From the NCBI GenBank assembly GCA_030144725.1, contig JASKMD010000009.1, positions 2,168,189-2,232,188 on the forward strand: DNA of 64,000 nt. Reading direction: 5' to 3'. Below, piece by piece: positions 29,883-40,147 of the stretch (position 1 is its first letter; each line of letters starts with the position of its first letter). Under the pieces are notes generated by a model. The model saw only the letters and a program-made list of their open reading frames with translations, had not been told where the DNA came from and did no database searches. Origin of the DNA: Haematococcus lacustris (Eukaryota; Chlorophyta; Chlorophyceae; Chlamydomonadales; Haematococcaceae). The position numbers were made by a program, and so were the translations under genes.

Positions 29883-31052
29883 TAGGGGGCTGAGCAGGGT
29901 GTGGTGGGGGAGGTTGAGCAAGGGGGGGTGGAGGAGGTAGAGCAAGGGTGTCATCAGGTGGTTGGGAAGGGAGCTGGGCAGGGGGCTGAGGAGGAGGATG
30001 GAAAGGGTGTGGGAGGTTGAGCAAGGGTGTCACCTAGTTTTTTTTTTATGGAGGAGCATTACAAGAGAGTGAGAGTGACTAAAGAAAAGAAGAAAAGAGA
30101 AGACTACATCAAACAAGGTTTCCCCATACACGATCCCCAAGCACCCCATCCAAACACAGCGGTCCACACACCCCAAGGAAAGGTTCACACACCCCAAGCA
30201 AAAGTCCACACAACCCAAGCAACCCCCAACCTAGGACAACGTCAAGACACTCCCCCACACCAACGCCCTCCACCCTAGCTCTACACACCTCCTCAGACCC
30301 TCCCCACAAAACTACCCACACGAGCCCAAGCCCCGCCCCTCGACCTCAAACTTAGAAACCCTACCCCCAACACTCACCCCAAGACCATCCGAGCCCCCGG
30401 TCCCCTGACATTCAGTCAACCGCCCGAAGCCTAGCCCACCCCACCCACGGAACGCACTAAGCCCCCACCAGCAACCCTGCAGCTCAGGCTGGCTCGACGG
30501 GGAAGGGGACGGGCCACTGCAAGGAGAGGCGAACCACTAGCTCTCCCCCCCCCTGCGCCCTGCCCTCCCCATGCCTAGGCCTCCCTGCTGCCCTCTCCTC
30601 CTCCACTCCTCCTGCCCCAACCCTCCCCTCTGCCCCCTCCTGCCCTCCCCTCCGCTCCCTCCTAGGCTGCTTGGCAAACCAGGCCCCCGACGCCTCGGGC
30701 CACAGCTGGTCGAAGTGGGCAGCGTCCAACTCCGGGTCCTTGCCCTTGAACCAGGTGGAGGGAACAGCGACGCAGAGGCCCACGCGGATGTCCCACCCCA
30801 CCCGATGCCAGTCACGCTTGACGGCCGTGGTGAGGGTGGAGATGACCTCCTCCACGACCCGCCTCGCCACCTGCTGTGGCTGCAGGACTGTAGCGGTCCT
30901 TGAGCTGCGGAGGCGCCACACTGCGCCCAAATAGGCAACGCGCAGACGGAGCCACAACAAGCTGTCAGGGGGCTGGAAGGGGGGGGCCTCGCCGCGGGTG
31001 GGGCGCCCACTGAGGAGCAGCATGACGTCGCCCGAGCATGACGTCGCCCGAG
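29883..31052 (-). mobile_element. Inverted LINE pieces: 3' end with A-tail, joined to proline-rich ORF1 DNA
   Basis: On the minus strand, 31052 to 30048 is a LINE 3' end. It holds an ORF2 C-terminus with LRLRVAYLGAVWRLR and WFKGKDPELDAAHFDQLWPEA, the conserved 3' UTR (compare 36442-36935), TGTAA at 30059-30063 and ten A's (30038-30047). Immediately after the tail, on the same strand, comes proline-rich ORF1 sequence (30035 to 29883). So this is a tail-to-body junction in inverted orientation. Its ORF2 C-terminus differs from that of the 36-kb copy, indicating another family member. Confidence 0.75.
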
Positions 31053-31059
31053 AAATAGC

Positions 31060-31895
31060 TCTCCCTCCCTTGAACCCATGGACGCCGAGGCAGCGGCCCC
31101 CACCGCCTCTTGCCGCACGGAGGTCACGGGGCCTGGCGCAGTTGCCCATCTCCCAGCCCAGGAGCTTGGTCCCTCCACCGGGCTGGGCACCCGGCTCGGC
31201 ACGTTGCGGGTTGGGCCCGGTGAGCTGCAGGGTAGTCAGCCTCCCCGCTGGCTTGACACCGCCGCGAGGGCACCTCCGCGCCCCTTCCCGGATGACAGGA
31301 GGGCTAGGCGGAAGGAGCGGCAGCGGGTGGCTCAGTGTAGGTCGAGACGAGGCAACACGCAGCCAGCTACCCAGCCAGCCAGAGGGGGGCCTAGCCGGCG
31401 CCGGTATGGCATTCCCTCTTCCGGTTCCAGCTCTGAGGAGTGGGAGGCCCGGCGTGCAGGGCACCAGCAAGCTGGCAGGCAGCGTGCTGCGCAGCTTGGC
31501 CATGGGTCCCCACACGTGCGCCGCTACGGGTTGCTCAGCCCCTCTGCTAGCCTGGCCAGCTCGCTGGGGGCGCCTCCTGTGATAGCCCTGTAGTTGAGTC
31601 AGCAGGGCCCCGGGAGGGGAGGTTGAGGGTGCCTAAGCGGCAGCAGCCCGAGCAGGCAGCTCAGCCTGGGGAGGAGGTCGAGCAGATCGGTCCTCTGCCC
31701 CTGCAACCCCCGCTGGCCATCTATTCCCGTGAGCCTCGGGTCCGCCTGCGCCGCCCGGGGGCCAAGTTGGCCTGCATTGAGGCCACTCCAGCCCCTATCC
31801 CCGGCCCACCCCCTTTGCCCGGTCCGCCTCCCCTTCCCAGCCCATCCACCCTCCTCTACACACGCGTAGCCCGCGCGGGGGCAAGCCAGGACTAG
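31060..31895 (+). pseudogene. LINE copy B ORF1 C-terminal part
   Basis: The frame 31078-31593 (MDAEAAAPTAS..., RYGIPSSGSSSEEWEARR) stops early because of a one-base difference from the tandem units. The same protein resumes in another frame to 31895 (REPRVRLRRPGAKLACIE). The stop lies two bases before the ORF2 ATG, so in an intact element ORF2 would be translated by termination-reinitiation or similar. Very Pro/Arg/Ser-rich; no domain recognised. Confidence 0.5.
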
Positions 31896-31897
31896 CC

Positions 31898-34800
31898 ATG
31901 CAGCGCCCAGGTGTGGCCGCCAGGTTCATGGCAGTCACCCTCAACGTGCAGGGCCTTGCCCAGCCGCACAAACTGCAGGCCCTGCTTAACTGGGCCGCTG
32001 ACAGCCCGGCGCAAGTGGTCTTCCTCCAAGAGTGCCATAGGGCGGAGAGCGTGTGGCAGTGGGCAGAAGCCCACTCGGGGGCCAAGCCCGCCTGGCGGGG
32101 GCAGTGGTTTTACACCCCTGACACCGGCAGCTCCCAAGGCTGTCTGGTGTTGGTCAAGCCCTCCACCATCCTCCAGGGGTGCACCCAGGTGCAGCTGCAG
32201 GCAGAGGGGGCCCAGGGGCGGGTGCTGCGGGTAGACGGGGAGCTCGCAGGCAGGCCGGTGTCCCTAGTGTGCGTGTACGCCCCGGCGCAGCAGGCAGAGC
32301 GGCCAGCGTTCTACGCAGAGTGCCTCCCCGCTTGCCTCCCGCCAGCCGCCGACCGCCGCCTCCTCCTCATGGGGGGCGACTTCAACTGCATCCTGGCCCC
32401 AGTGGACAGAGTGGGCATCCCGCAGGGCTCGCAGCATGGGGAGGCCTGGGTGGGCAGCCGGGGCCAGGGGGCGGAGCAGCTGCGGCAGCTGGTGGGTGAG
32501 CGCGGTCTGGTGGACCCGTGGCGCCATCTGCACCCCTCCAAGAGAGACCTCACCCACTTCAGCGAGCGTTGGCAGACGGGTGCGCGCCTCGACCGGTGGT
32601 ACATCTCGGAGGAGCTGGTGCAGTGGCAGATGGACAGCGCCATCCAAGGGGTGCTGCCAGTGCCCACCGACCACCGGCCCGTGTCAGTGGCAGTGTGCCC
32701 CCCCGACCTGCCTCTCACCGTCCCCGCTCCCTGGCAGCTGCACCCCGCCCACCTCGACAACCCTGACCTGCTGGACTGCCTCAAGGACTTCCTACAGGCG
32801 GAGGCACATCACCACGAGGCTGCGAGTCAGCTGGGGCTGCCTAGGGATGGGCACAGGGCCAGGTGGGCCCGCATCAAGCAGGGCCTGGCCATGCGTGCCC
32901 AGCACTTCCTGCGGGCCCAGCGCCGCGCGCAGCGTGACCTGCAGCAGCGCAGGGAGAAGGCGGCAGCAGTGGCCAGGGCTCACCTCGTGCGGCAGCTGGT
33001 GCGGGTGGAGCGAGAGGGGGAGGCTGAGGTGCAGGCGGCGCAGCACCTGGGAGAGGCCGCAGCCCTGGCGGGGGTGGGGGCGAGGGAGCAGGGGGCCCAG
33101 CAGTCCCTGCTGGCCAGCGCAGTCCTCGACCAGTACTACGGCGACCGCTCCTCCTTCTACTTCTACCATCGCGACCAGCCAGCGCACACCCCCACCCTCA
33201 TCTCCTCTCTCCAGCTCCCCGGACAGCCAGGTCAGCCAGCAGACCTCACCACGCCGGCCGGGGTGAAGGCAGCGTGCAGGGCTTTCCAGCAGCACTACTC
33301 AGCTGCCGGGCCCACCGGAGTCTACGCAGCCAAGCCGGTGGACACAGCTGCGCGCGCCGCGCTGCTGGGCAGCCTCACCTCCCACCTCACCCCCACCCAG
33401 GCCAGAGCTGCCGAGGGTCCCGATGGCAGCCCTATGCTGTCAGAGGAGGAGCTGGGCCGGGCTCTGCAGGGCTGCGCGCACAGCAAGGCCCCGGGGCTGG
33501 ATGGGCTGCCCATGGAGGTCTATGACCGGCTGTGGGTGGAGCTGGGGCGGCCGCTGCGGGCCATGTTGCGAGAGGCCCTGGCAGACACCGCTGACCCTGC
33601 CCCCCTGGCTGAGTTCCTGACCGGCATCATCACCCTCGTGCCCAAGGCTGGCAAGCCGAGGGACCAGGTGGCCGGCTACCGCCCCATCACGCTCCTCAAC
33701 TGCGACGTGCGCCTGGTGGCCAGGGCAGTGGAGGACCGGCTGCAGCTGCCCTTGGACCTGCTGGTGTCCCCCTCTCAGTCCGCCTTCATCCTGGGCAGGG
33801 ACATCAGCGACAGCGTGCAGTTCCACCTAGGCCTGCTGGAGTACCTGCAGCAGCGGGGCAGCCCAGCCTGGCTGTTGTTGCTGGACCTGGCGGGGGCCTA
33901 TGACAACGTGTCCTGGGGCTTGCTCCAGGACACGATGGAGGCCATGGGGTTCTGCCGGGAGGGGCATGTGCGCTGGGCTCAGCTGCTGCACCGGGGGGCC
34001 ACGAGCCAGGTGCTGGTCAACGGCCACCTCACCGACAGCTTCCCCCTTGCGTCGGGGCTGCTGCAGGGCAGCGGGGCCTCCCCGCTCTACTGGTGCATCG
34101 TGCTTCAGCCGCTGGTCAGCTACCTCAGCTCGCTCCAGCTGGCAGGCCGCATCAGCACCCCCACCATCCCCTCCAGCCCTCTGGCCATGCACAGGGCCGC
34201 CCTGACCCCCGCGCTCCCCTCCAAGGAGTATGCGGACGACCTCACCATCGTGGTGCTCGATCGGGTCAGAGACGGGAAGGTGGTTGTGGAGGCCCTGGGC
34301 CTGTTCCGCGCCGCTGGGGGCCCTGCGCTGAGCGTGAGCAAGAGCTCAGCCCTGCCGTGCGCCCAGCCAGAGCCTGGGCCGGGCAACCAGGAGGGCTCAG
34401 GCCCCGAGGGGGCGGGGAGGGGAGGAAGGGGGGGTGACGGGGGGGAAGGGGGCGGGCAGGGGCAGGTGGGCGAGCAGGGGCTAGGGGGTGGGCTGGGGGA
34501 AGGTGGCGGGCAAGGGCAGCAGCAGGGCGGGCGGGAGCAGGGTGGGGAGCAGGAGCCGGAGGTGGTCATCCCAGCTGTCCGAGCGGGGGTGCCCGTGCGC
34601 CACCTGGGGGTCCCTCTTGGGGCGGCCTCCTACGCTGCCACCAGCGAGGCCGCCTTCGGTGGGGCGGCGGCGGCCATGATGGCAGCCTCCCTCCCTTGGC
34701 GGCCCCAAGGCCTCAACCTCCTGGGGCGGGTGCAGGTGGCACAGCAGTGCCTGGCCTCCAAGTCCATCTACCAAATGGCCTTCGTGCAACCCTCCGCTCC

Positions 34801-35806
34801 TCTGGCGCAAGCCATGGCCTTGGCTGTCAACCGCTTTGTGGCAGCCTCAGACCTGCCCCAGGAGCGCAGCCCCAACAGCAGCCGCCTCTACCCTAGCAAG
34901 GCCATCTGCGTGATGCCCCGGGGGGAGGGAGGGGTGGGGCTTCCCGACCTGGGGGTCACCAGCACGGCCATGCTGGCGAAGATGCTGGCCCAGCTCTGGT
35001 CGCCCCGGGTTCGTCCCTGGCAGCCTCTGACCCACAGCCTGCTGGCAGACCCCTCCCACGGCCTCAGCACGTGGGTCATCACCGACCCCACCGCCCCCCC
35101 CTCGCGAGGCATCAGCCCGCGGCTGCAAGCTCACGTGGCGGCCCTGGCTGAGCTCAAGCTGTTCCGCGCGGTGCCCCCCGCTAGCCAGTCCTTCTTCTCG
35201 GTGCTGGCAGAGCCGCTGTGGTACAACGCGCAAGTCCGCATGAACCCAGCAGCTAGGGAGGCAGCAGCTGAGCAGGGTTGGACCCACGTCCGCCACGTGA
35301 GGGAGGCCCTGCATAGCCCCCAGCTGGAGGGGGAGGCCCGCTGGGCTGCCGACCTGGTCAGGGCTTGCCTCCCCGAGCCCTGGCAGGGCATGGTGGACCG
35401 CCTGCAGCCTCCTCAGCCGGAGTGGGAGTGCCTGAGGGTTGGGCCAGGGGTGGGGTTTGTGATGCGGCGCACCCCCCTGCTCCAGCCCTCCCACTGGGTG
35501 GGCCCCAACGGCCGCCTCTACCCCCTAGACCCCACAGGGCAGGGGCCCCTAGGGGCTTTTCTGGGCGGAGGGAGGGGCGGCCTAGGAGCCAGCTGCGGTG
35601 GCCCGGCTCAACAAGCCCAGCTACAGGCTGACTCCGGAGGAGCGAGCCACCCACCTCCGCCCTCTACCCGCCCAGCATCACGTGGCGCAGGAGCAGGCTC
35701 AAGGGCAGGAGCAAGGAGGAGCCAAGGCGGTTGGCAGGGGGGGGGGGCGGGCAAGGGGGCGGGGCGGGGGCAGGGGGCGAGGGCGTGGAGGAGGTGGAGG
35801 GCGTAG
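31898..35806 (+). CDS. LINE ORF2: APE endonuclease and reverse transcriptase
   Basis: 1302 codons from an ATG at 31898. Residues ~1-270 are an apurinic-like endonuclease: NVQGL, Glu in FLQECH, GGDFNCIL, Asp in LDRWYIS and the DH of TDHRPV. After a helical linker the RT runs from about residue 560 to 850: LVPKAGKPRDQVAGYRPITLLN, LDLAGAYDNVSW with the first catalytic Asp, LLQGSGASPLYW, and YADDLT with the catalytic pair. This is the only copy in the window with all of these. A Gly-rich insert follows (EGAGRGGRGGDGGEGGG). After residue ~1225 (GPLGAF) the frame shifts, so the true C-terminus lies in other frames to 36441. It nicks target DNA and primes reverse transcription on the nick. Confidence 0.92.
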   Translation: MQRPGVAARFMAVTLNVQGLAQPHKLQALLNWAADSPAQVVFLQECHRAESVWQWAEAHSGAKPAWRGQWFYTPDTGSSQGCLVLVKPSTILQGCTQVQLQAEGAQGRVLRVDGELAGRPVSLVCVYAPAQQAERPAFYAECLPACLPPAADRRLLLMGGDFNCILAPVDRVGIPQGSQHGEAWVGSRGQGAEQLRQLVGERGLVDPWRHLHPSKRDLTHFSERWQTGARLDRWYISEELVQWQMDSAIQGVLPVPTDHRPVSVAVCPPDLPLTVPAPWQLHPAHLDNPDLLDCLKDFLQAEAHHHEAASQLGLPRDGHRARWARIKQGLAMRAQHFLRAQRRAQRDLQQRREKAAAVARAHLVRQLVRVEREGEAEVQAAQHLGEAAALAGVGAREQGAQQSLLASAVLDQYYGDRSSFYFYHRDQPAHTPTLISSLQLPGQPGQPADLTTPAGVKAACRAFQQHYSAAGPTGVYAAKPVDTAARAALLGSLTSHLTPTQARAAEGPDGSPMLSEEELGRALQGCAHSKAPGLDGLPMEVYDRLWVELGRPLRAMLREALADTADPAPLAEFLTGIITLVPKAGKPRDQVAGYRPITLLNCDVRLVARAVEDRLQLPLDLLVSPSQSAFILGRDISDSVQFHLGLLEYLQQRGSPAWLLLLDLAGAYDNVSWGLLQDTMEAMGFCREGHVRWAQLLHRGATSQVLVNGHLTDSFPLASGLLQGSGASPLYWCIVLQPLVSYLSSLQLAGRISTPTIPSSPLAMHRAALTPALPSKEYADDLTIVVLDRVRDGKVVVEALGLFRAAGGPALSVSKSSALPCAQPEPGPGNQEGSGPEGAGRGGRGGDGGEGGGQGQVGEQGLGGGLGEGGGQGQQQGGREQGGEQEPEVVIPAVRAGVPVRHLGVPLGAASYAATSEAAFGGAAAAMMAASLPWRPQGLNLLGRVQVAQQCLASKSIYQMAFVQPSAPLAQAMALAVNRFVAASDLPQERSPNSSRLYPSKAICVMPRGEGGVGLPDLGVTSTAMLAKMLAQLWSPRVRPWQPLTHSLLADPSHGLSTWVITDPTAPPSRGISPRLQAHVAALAELKLFRAVPPASQSFFSVLAEPLWYNAQVRMNPAAREAAAEQGWTHVRHVREALHSPQLEGEARWAADLVRACLPEPWQGMVDRLQPPQPEWECLRVGPGVGFVMRRTPLLQPSHWVGPNGRLYPLDPTGQGPLGAFLGGGRGGLGASCGGPAQQAQLQADSGGASHPPPPSTRPASRGAGAGSRAGARRSQGGWQGGGAGKGAGRGQGARAWRRWRA

Positions 35807-36441
35807 GGGCGCAGGGGGCGGGGCGGGAGGGCAGGCTGCCGACCCAGCTGACGAGGGGCCTGGCACCTGGCCTAAGGAGGAGTGGCTCTTGGGCCCCTGG
35901 GCTCACCTGCAGCTGGACCCTCAGGTGTGGGGCATGGGCACCACCACCCTCCTGGACTTCTCGGTCAAGCATGCCAGGGTGCGCCTCCACCAGCTCCAGC
36001 GCGTCAGTGCCGACCCCCTCTACCCACCCAGGTGGGGGCCTGTGGCCAGCGCTGTGGGGTGTGCGCCCCCCCCGGGCAGCGGGCGAACCGGAGGTGGCAG
36101 CGGTGGCTGATGGGGCCCTGAGGGAGCTGGAGCTCAAGTGGGAGGCCAGCGCGCAGCAGGTGGCAGGCCAGGGGGCAGCGGGGGAGCGGGAGCAGCAGGG
36201 CAGGGATGTGGAGGAGCGGCTCCCCTGGTTCAAGGGCAAGGACCCGGAGCTGGACGCTGCCCACTTCGACCAGCTGTGGCCCGAAGCGTTGGGGGCCTGC
36301 TTTGCCAAGCAGCCTAGGAGGGAGCGGAGGGGAGGGCAGGAGGGGGCAGAGGGGAGGGTTGGGGCAGGAGGAGTGGAGGAGGAGAGGGCAGCAGGGAGGC
36401 CTAGGCATGAGAGGGCAGGGCGAAGGGGGGGGGAGAGCTAG
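35560..36441 (+). pseudogene. LINE copy B ORF2 C-terminus in shifted frames
   Basis: Comparison with the tandem units shows the ORF2 continuation VARLNKPSYRLTPEERATH in the frame ending at 36110, then VADGALRELELKWEAS and WFKGKDPELDAAHFDQLWPEA in the frame ending GRRGGES at 36441. It includes the conserved segment DFSVKHARVRLHQLQR, typical of L1 C-termini in algae and plants. At least two frameshifts separate it from the RT. Confidence 0.65.
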
Positions 36442-36915
36442 TGGTTCGCCTCTCCTTGCAGTTGCCCGTCCCCTTCCCCCTCGAGCCAGCCTGAGCTGCA
36501 GGGTTGCTGGTGGGGGCTTAGTGCGTTCCGTGGGTGGGGTGGGCTAGGCTTCGGGGGTTGTCTGGGTGTCAGGGGACCGGGGGGTTAGGTGGTCTTGGTT
36601 TGAGCGTTGGGGGTAGAGTTCTAGGTTTCAGGTTGAGGGGCGGGGCTTGGGCTCGTGTGGGTAGTTTTGTGGGGAGGGTCTGGGGAGGTGTGTAGAGCTA
36701 GGGTGGAGGGCGTTGGTGTGAGGGAGTGTCTTGACGTTGTCCTAGGGAGGGGGTTGCTTGGGTTGTGTGGACCTTTGCTTGGGTTGTGTGGACCTTTGCT
36801 TGGGGTGTGTGGACCGCTGTGTTTGGGTGGGGTGCTTGGGAATCGTGTATGGGAGTACTTTGTTTGTTTGTGTAGTCTTCTCTTTTCTTCTTTTCTTTAG
36901 TCTCACTCTCTCTCT

Positions 36916-36920
36916 TGTAA
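36916..36920 (+). terminator. TGTAA poly(A) signal of the LINE
   Basis: TGTAA is the usual green-algal polyadenylation signal. Here it is about 15-20 bases before the element end. It recurs at 42124-42128, 47415-47419 and 52733-52737, and inverted at 30059-30063. Confidence 0.75.
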
Positions 36921-37629
36921 TGCTCCTCCCCCCCCCAAAACAGGGGCTAGCGGGTGGGCTGGGGGAAGGTGGCGGGCTAGGAGAGCAGCAGGGCGGGCGG
37001 GAGCAAGGTGGGGAGCAGGAGCCGGAGGTGGTCATCCCAGCTGTCCGAGCGGGGGTGCAGCAGTAGCAGCAGCAACAGCAGCAACAGTAGCGGGTTGGGG
37101 CTGGGGTTGGGGCTGGGGCTGAGGCTGGGGCTGGGGCTGGGGCTGGGGCTGGGGCTGGGGCTGGGGCTGGGGCTGGGGCTGGGGCTGGGGCTTCTCCGAT
37201 GGTTTTGGATCGCCCTCGCCTTACCCGACCCTTGCTCTCTAGCCTTTTCCCAACGCCCACCACTCTCCAGCCCAGCGCCCAGGGCGCTTTTGTGTCCCGA
37301 GCGCATGCGCCTTGCTCTGTCCCGCCCCGCGGCGTGCATCTCCCCCACATCCCTCCTCCCCCCCAGCAGCTCTCTGCCCCCCTAAACCCCCCTTGGACCG
37401 CCCCTCACCCCCTTGTTTATCCTCCCGCTGTCCATCCCGTGCCTCTTGAGGGGTCTGTTGCCACTAACTCCTTTGCCGGTATTCCCCCATCAGCCTCTCC
37501 GCGCTCCCTTGGGCACTTGGGGTTGCTGGGTAAGGCCCTCTCTAAGGGCGCGGTGCTGGCCTCCAAGGGCAAGCTCGCTGCCCGTATGCTGAGAGATGCC
37601 ACAGCTAGGGGCCTAACCGCAGCCGGGCA

Positions 37630-38400
37630 GTGGGTGGTGGGGAACCTTCCGCCAGCTCTCCCTCCCTTGACCCCATGGACGCCGAGGCAGCGGCCCCCAC
37701 CGCCCCTTGCCGCACGGAGGTCACGGGGCCTGGCGCAGTTGCCCATCTCCCAGTCCAGGTGCTTGGTCCCTCCACCGAGCTGGGCACCCGGCTCGGCACG
37801 GTGCGGGTTGGGTCTGGTGAGCTGCAGGGTAGTCAGCCTCCCCGCTGGCTTGACACCGCCGCGAGGGCACCTCCGCGCCCCTACCCGGATGACAGGAGGG
37901 CTGGGCGGGAGGAGCGGCAGCGGGTGGCTCAGTGTAGGTCGAGGCGAGGCAACACGCAGCCAGCTACCCAGCCAGCCAGAGGGGGGCCTAGCCGGCGCCG
38001 GTATGGCATTCCCTCTTCCGGCTCCAGCTCTGAGGAGTGGGAGGCACGGCGTGCAGGTCACCAGCAAGCCGGCAGGCAGCGTGTTGCGCAGCTTGGCCAT
38101 GGGTCCCCACCCGTGCGCCGCTACGGGTTGCTCAGCCCCTCTGCTAGCCTGGCCAGCTCGCTGGGGGCCTCTTGTGACAGCCCTGTAGTTGAGTCAGCAG
38201 GGCCCCGGGAGGGGAGGTTGAGAGTGCCTAAGCGGCAGCAGCCCGAGCAGGCAGCTCAGCTTGGGGAGGAGGTCGAGCAGCTCGGTCCTCTGCCCCTGCG
38301 GCCCCCGCTGGCCATCTATTCACGCGAGCCTCGGGTCCTCCTGCGCCGCCCGGGGGCCAAGTTGGCGTGCATTGAGGCCACCCCGCCCCCCCTCCCGGCC
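37630..38400 (+). CDS. ORF1-like region of unit 1
   Basis: The frame encodes MDAEAAAPTAPC, RYGIPSSGSSSEEWEARR and REPRVLLRRPGAKLACIE, then leaves the LINE copy B frame near 38390 and stays open to 38583. An overlapping frame (37199-38188) is also open and carries LGLLGKALSKGAVLASKGK. High GC keeps several frames open, so the functional one is uncertain. Copies in the other units start at 42921, 48239 and 53566. Confidence 0.4.
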
Positions 38401-38491
38401 CTCCTCCTTTGCCAGGTCCGCCTCCCCTTCCCAGCCCACCCACCCTCCTCCACACACGCGCAGCCCACGCGGGGGCAAGCCAGGACTAGCC

Positions 38492-40111
38492 ATGCAGCGC
38501 CCAGGTGTGGCCGCCAGGTTCTTGGCAGTCACCCTCGACGTGCAGGGCCTTGCCCAGCCGCACAAACTGCAGGCCCTGCTTGACTGGGCCGCTGACAGCC
38601 CGGCGCAAGTGGTGTTCCTCCAAGAGTGCCATAGGGCGGAGAGCGTGTGGCAGTGGGCAGAAGCCCACTCGGGAGCCAAGCCCGCCTGGCGGGGGCAGTG
38701 GTTTTACACCCCTGGCACCGGCAGCTCCCAAGGCTGTCTGGTTTTGGTCAAGCCCTCCACCATCCTCCAGGGGTGCACCCAGGTGCAGCTGCAGGCAGAG
38801 GGGGCCCAGGGGCGGGTGCTGCGGGTAGACGGGGAGCTCGCAGGCAGGCCGGTGTCCCTAGTGTGCGTGTACGCCCCGGCGTTGCAGGCAGAGCGGCCAG
38901 CGTTCTACGCAGAGTGCCTCCCCGCTTGCCTGCCGCCAGCCGCCGACCGCCGCCTCCTCCTCATGGGGGGCGACTTCAACTGCATCCTAGCCCCCGTGGA
39001 CAGAGTGGGCATCCCGCAGGGCTCGCAGCATGGGGAGGCCTGGGTGGGCAGCCGGGGCCAGGGGGCGGAGCAGCTGCGGCAGCTGGTCGGTGAGCGGGGG
39101 TTGGTGGACCCGTGGCGCCATCTGCACCCCTCCAAGAGAGACCTCACCCACTGCAGCGAGCATTGGCAGACGGGTGCGCGCCTCGACCGGTGGTACATCT
39201 CGGAGGAGTTGGTGCAGTGGCAGATGGACAACGCCATCCAGGGGGTGCTGCCAGTGCCCACCGACCACCGGCCCGTGTCAGTGGCAGTGTGCCCCCCCGA
39301 CCTGCCTCTCACCGTCCCCGCTCCCTGGCAGCTGCACCCCGCCCACCTTGACAACCCTGACCTGCTGGACTGCCTCAAGGACTTCCTCCAGGCAGAAGCA
39401 CATCACCACGAGGCTGCGAGTCAGCTGGGGCTGCCTAGGGATGGGCACAGGGCCAGGTGGGCCCGCATCAAGCAGGGCATGGCCATGCGGGCCCAGCTCT
39501 TCCTGCGGGCCCAGCGCCGCGCGCTGCGTGACCTGCAGCAGCGCAGGGAGAAGGCGGCTGCAGTGGCCAGGGCTCACCTCGTGCGGCAGCTGGTGCGGGT
39601 GGAGCGAGAGGGGGAGGCTGAGGTGCAGGAGGCCCCGGGGCTAGATGGGCTGCCCATGGAGGTCTATGACCGGCTGTGGGTGGAGCTGGGGCGGCCGCTG
39701 CGGGCCATGTTGCGAGAGGCCCTGGCAGACACCGCTGACCCTGCCCCGCTGGCTGAGTTCCTGACCGGCATCATCGCCCTCGGCCACCTCACCGACAGCT
39801 TCCCCCTTGCGTCGGGGCTGCTGCAGGGCAGCGGGGCCTCCCCGCTCTATTGGTGCATCGTGCTCCAGCCGCTGGTCAGCTACCTCAGCTCGCCCCAGCT
39901 GGCAGGCCGCATCAGCCACCCCACCATCCCCTCCAGCCCTCTGGCCATGCACAGGGCCTCCCTGACCCCCGCGCTCCCCTCCAAGGAGTATGCGGACAAC
40001 CTCACCATCGTGGTGCTCGATCGGGTCAGAGACGGGAACTGTCAATCGCTTTGTGGCAGCCTCGGACCTGCCTTAGGAACACAGCCCCAACAGCAGCCGC
40101 CTCTACCCTAG
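38492..40111 (+). CDS. Deleted ORF2 of unit 1: endonuclease plus RT scraps
   Basis: 539 codons from ATG 38492. The endonuclease is complete (FLQECH, GGDFNCIL, LDRWYIS, TDHRPV). Compared with 31898-35806 three internal deletions remove about 450, 390 and 550 bases. The first joins EGEAEVQ to APGLDGLP. The second removes the LDLAGAYD catalytic motif, joining GIIAL to GHLTDSF. The third follows YADN and shifts the frame to a stop. YADD is changed to YADN. It could still make an endonuclease but not an active RT, so the element would depend on a full-length LINE. Confidence 0.85.
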   Translation: MQRPGVAARFLAVTLDVQGLAQPHKLQALLDWAADSPAQVVFLQECHRAESVWQWAEAHSGAKPAWRGQWFYTPGTGSSQGCLVLVKPSTILQGCTQVQLQAEGAQGRVLRVDGELAGRPVSLVCVYAPALQAERPAFYAECLPACLPPAADRRLLLMGGDFNCILAPVDRVGIPQGSQHGEAWVGSRGQGAEQLRQLVGERGLVDPWRHLHPSKRDLTHCSEHWQTGARLDRWYISEELVQWQMDNAIQGVLPVPTDHRPVSVAVCPPDLPLTVPAPWQLHPAHLDNPDLLDCLKDFLQAEAHHHEAASQLGLPRDGHRARWARIKQGMAMRAQLFLRAQRRALRDLQQRREKAAAVARAHLVRQLVRVEREGEAEVQEAPGLDGLPMEVYDRLWVELGRPLRAMLREALADTADPAPLAEFLTGIIALGHLTDSFPLASGLLQGSGASPLYWCIVLQPLVSYLSSPQLAGRISHPTIPSSPLAMHRASLTPALPSKEYADNLTIVVLDRVRDGNCQSLCGSLGPALGTQPQQQPPLP

Positions 40112-40147
40112 CAAGGCCATCTGCGTGATGCCCCGGGGGAGCGAGGG

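Larger units (their letters stand above)
31053..36940 (+). mobile_element. LINE copy B with near-complete ORF2
   Basis: An APE-type (L1-like) LINE runs from within ORF1 through ORF2 to the 3' end. The 3' UTR (36442-36935) carries TGTAA (36916-36920) followed by a C-run and AAAA. The 5' side joins the inverted piece near 31052, where a 16-bp duplication (CATGACGTCGCCCGAG twice) lies. Confidence 0.85.

Noticed and set aside
29404..30033. Ser-Pro, Ala-Pro and Gly-Leu repeat proteins at 29.4-30.0 kb
   Set aside because: All are translations of the GGGGCT hexamer in different frames.
37417..38100. 227-residue minus-strand ORF repeated in every LINE unit
   Set aside because: It is antisense to the GC-rich ORF1 region and is conserved only because the units are identical.
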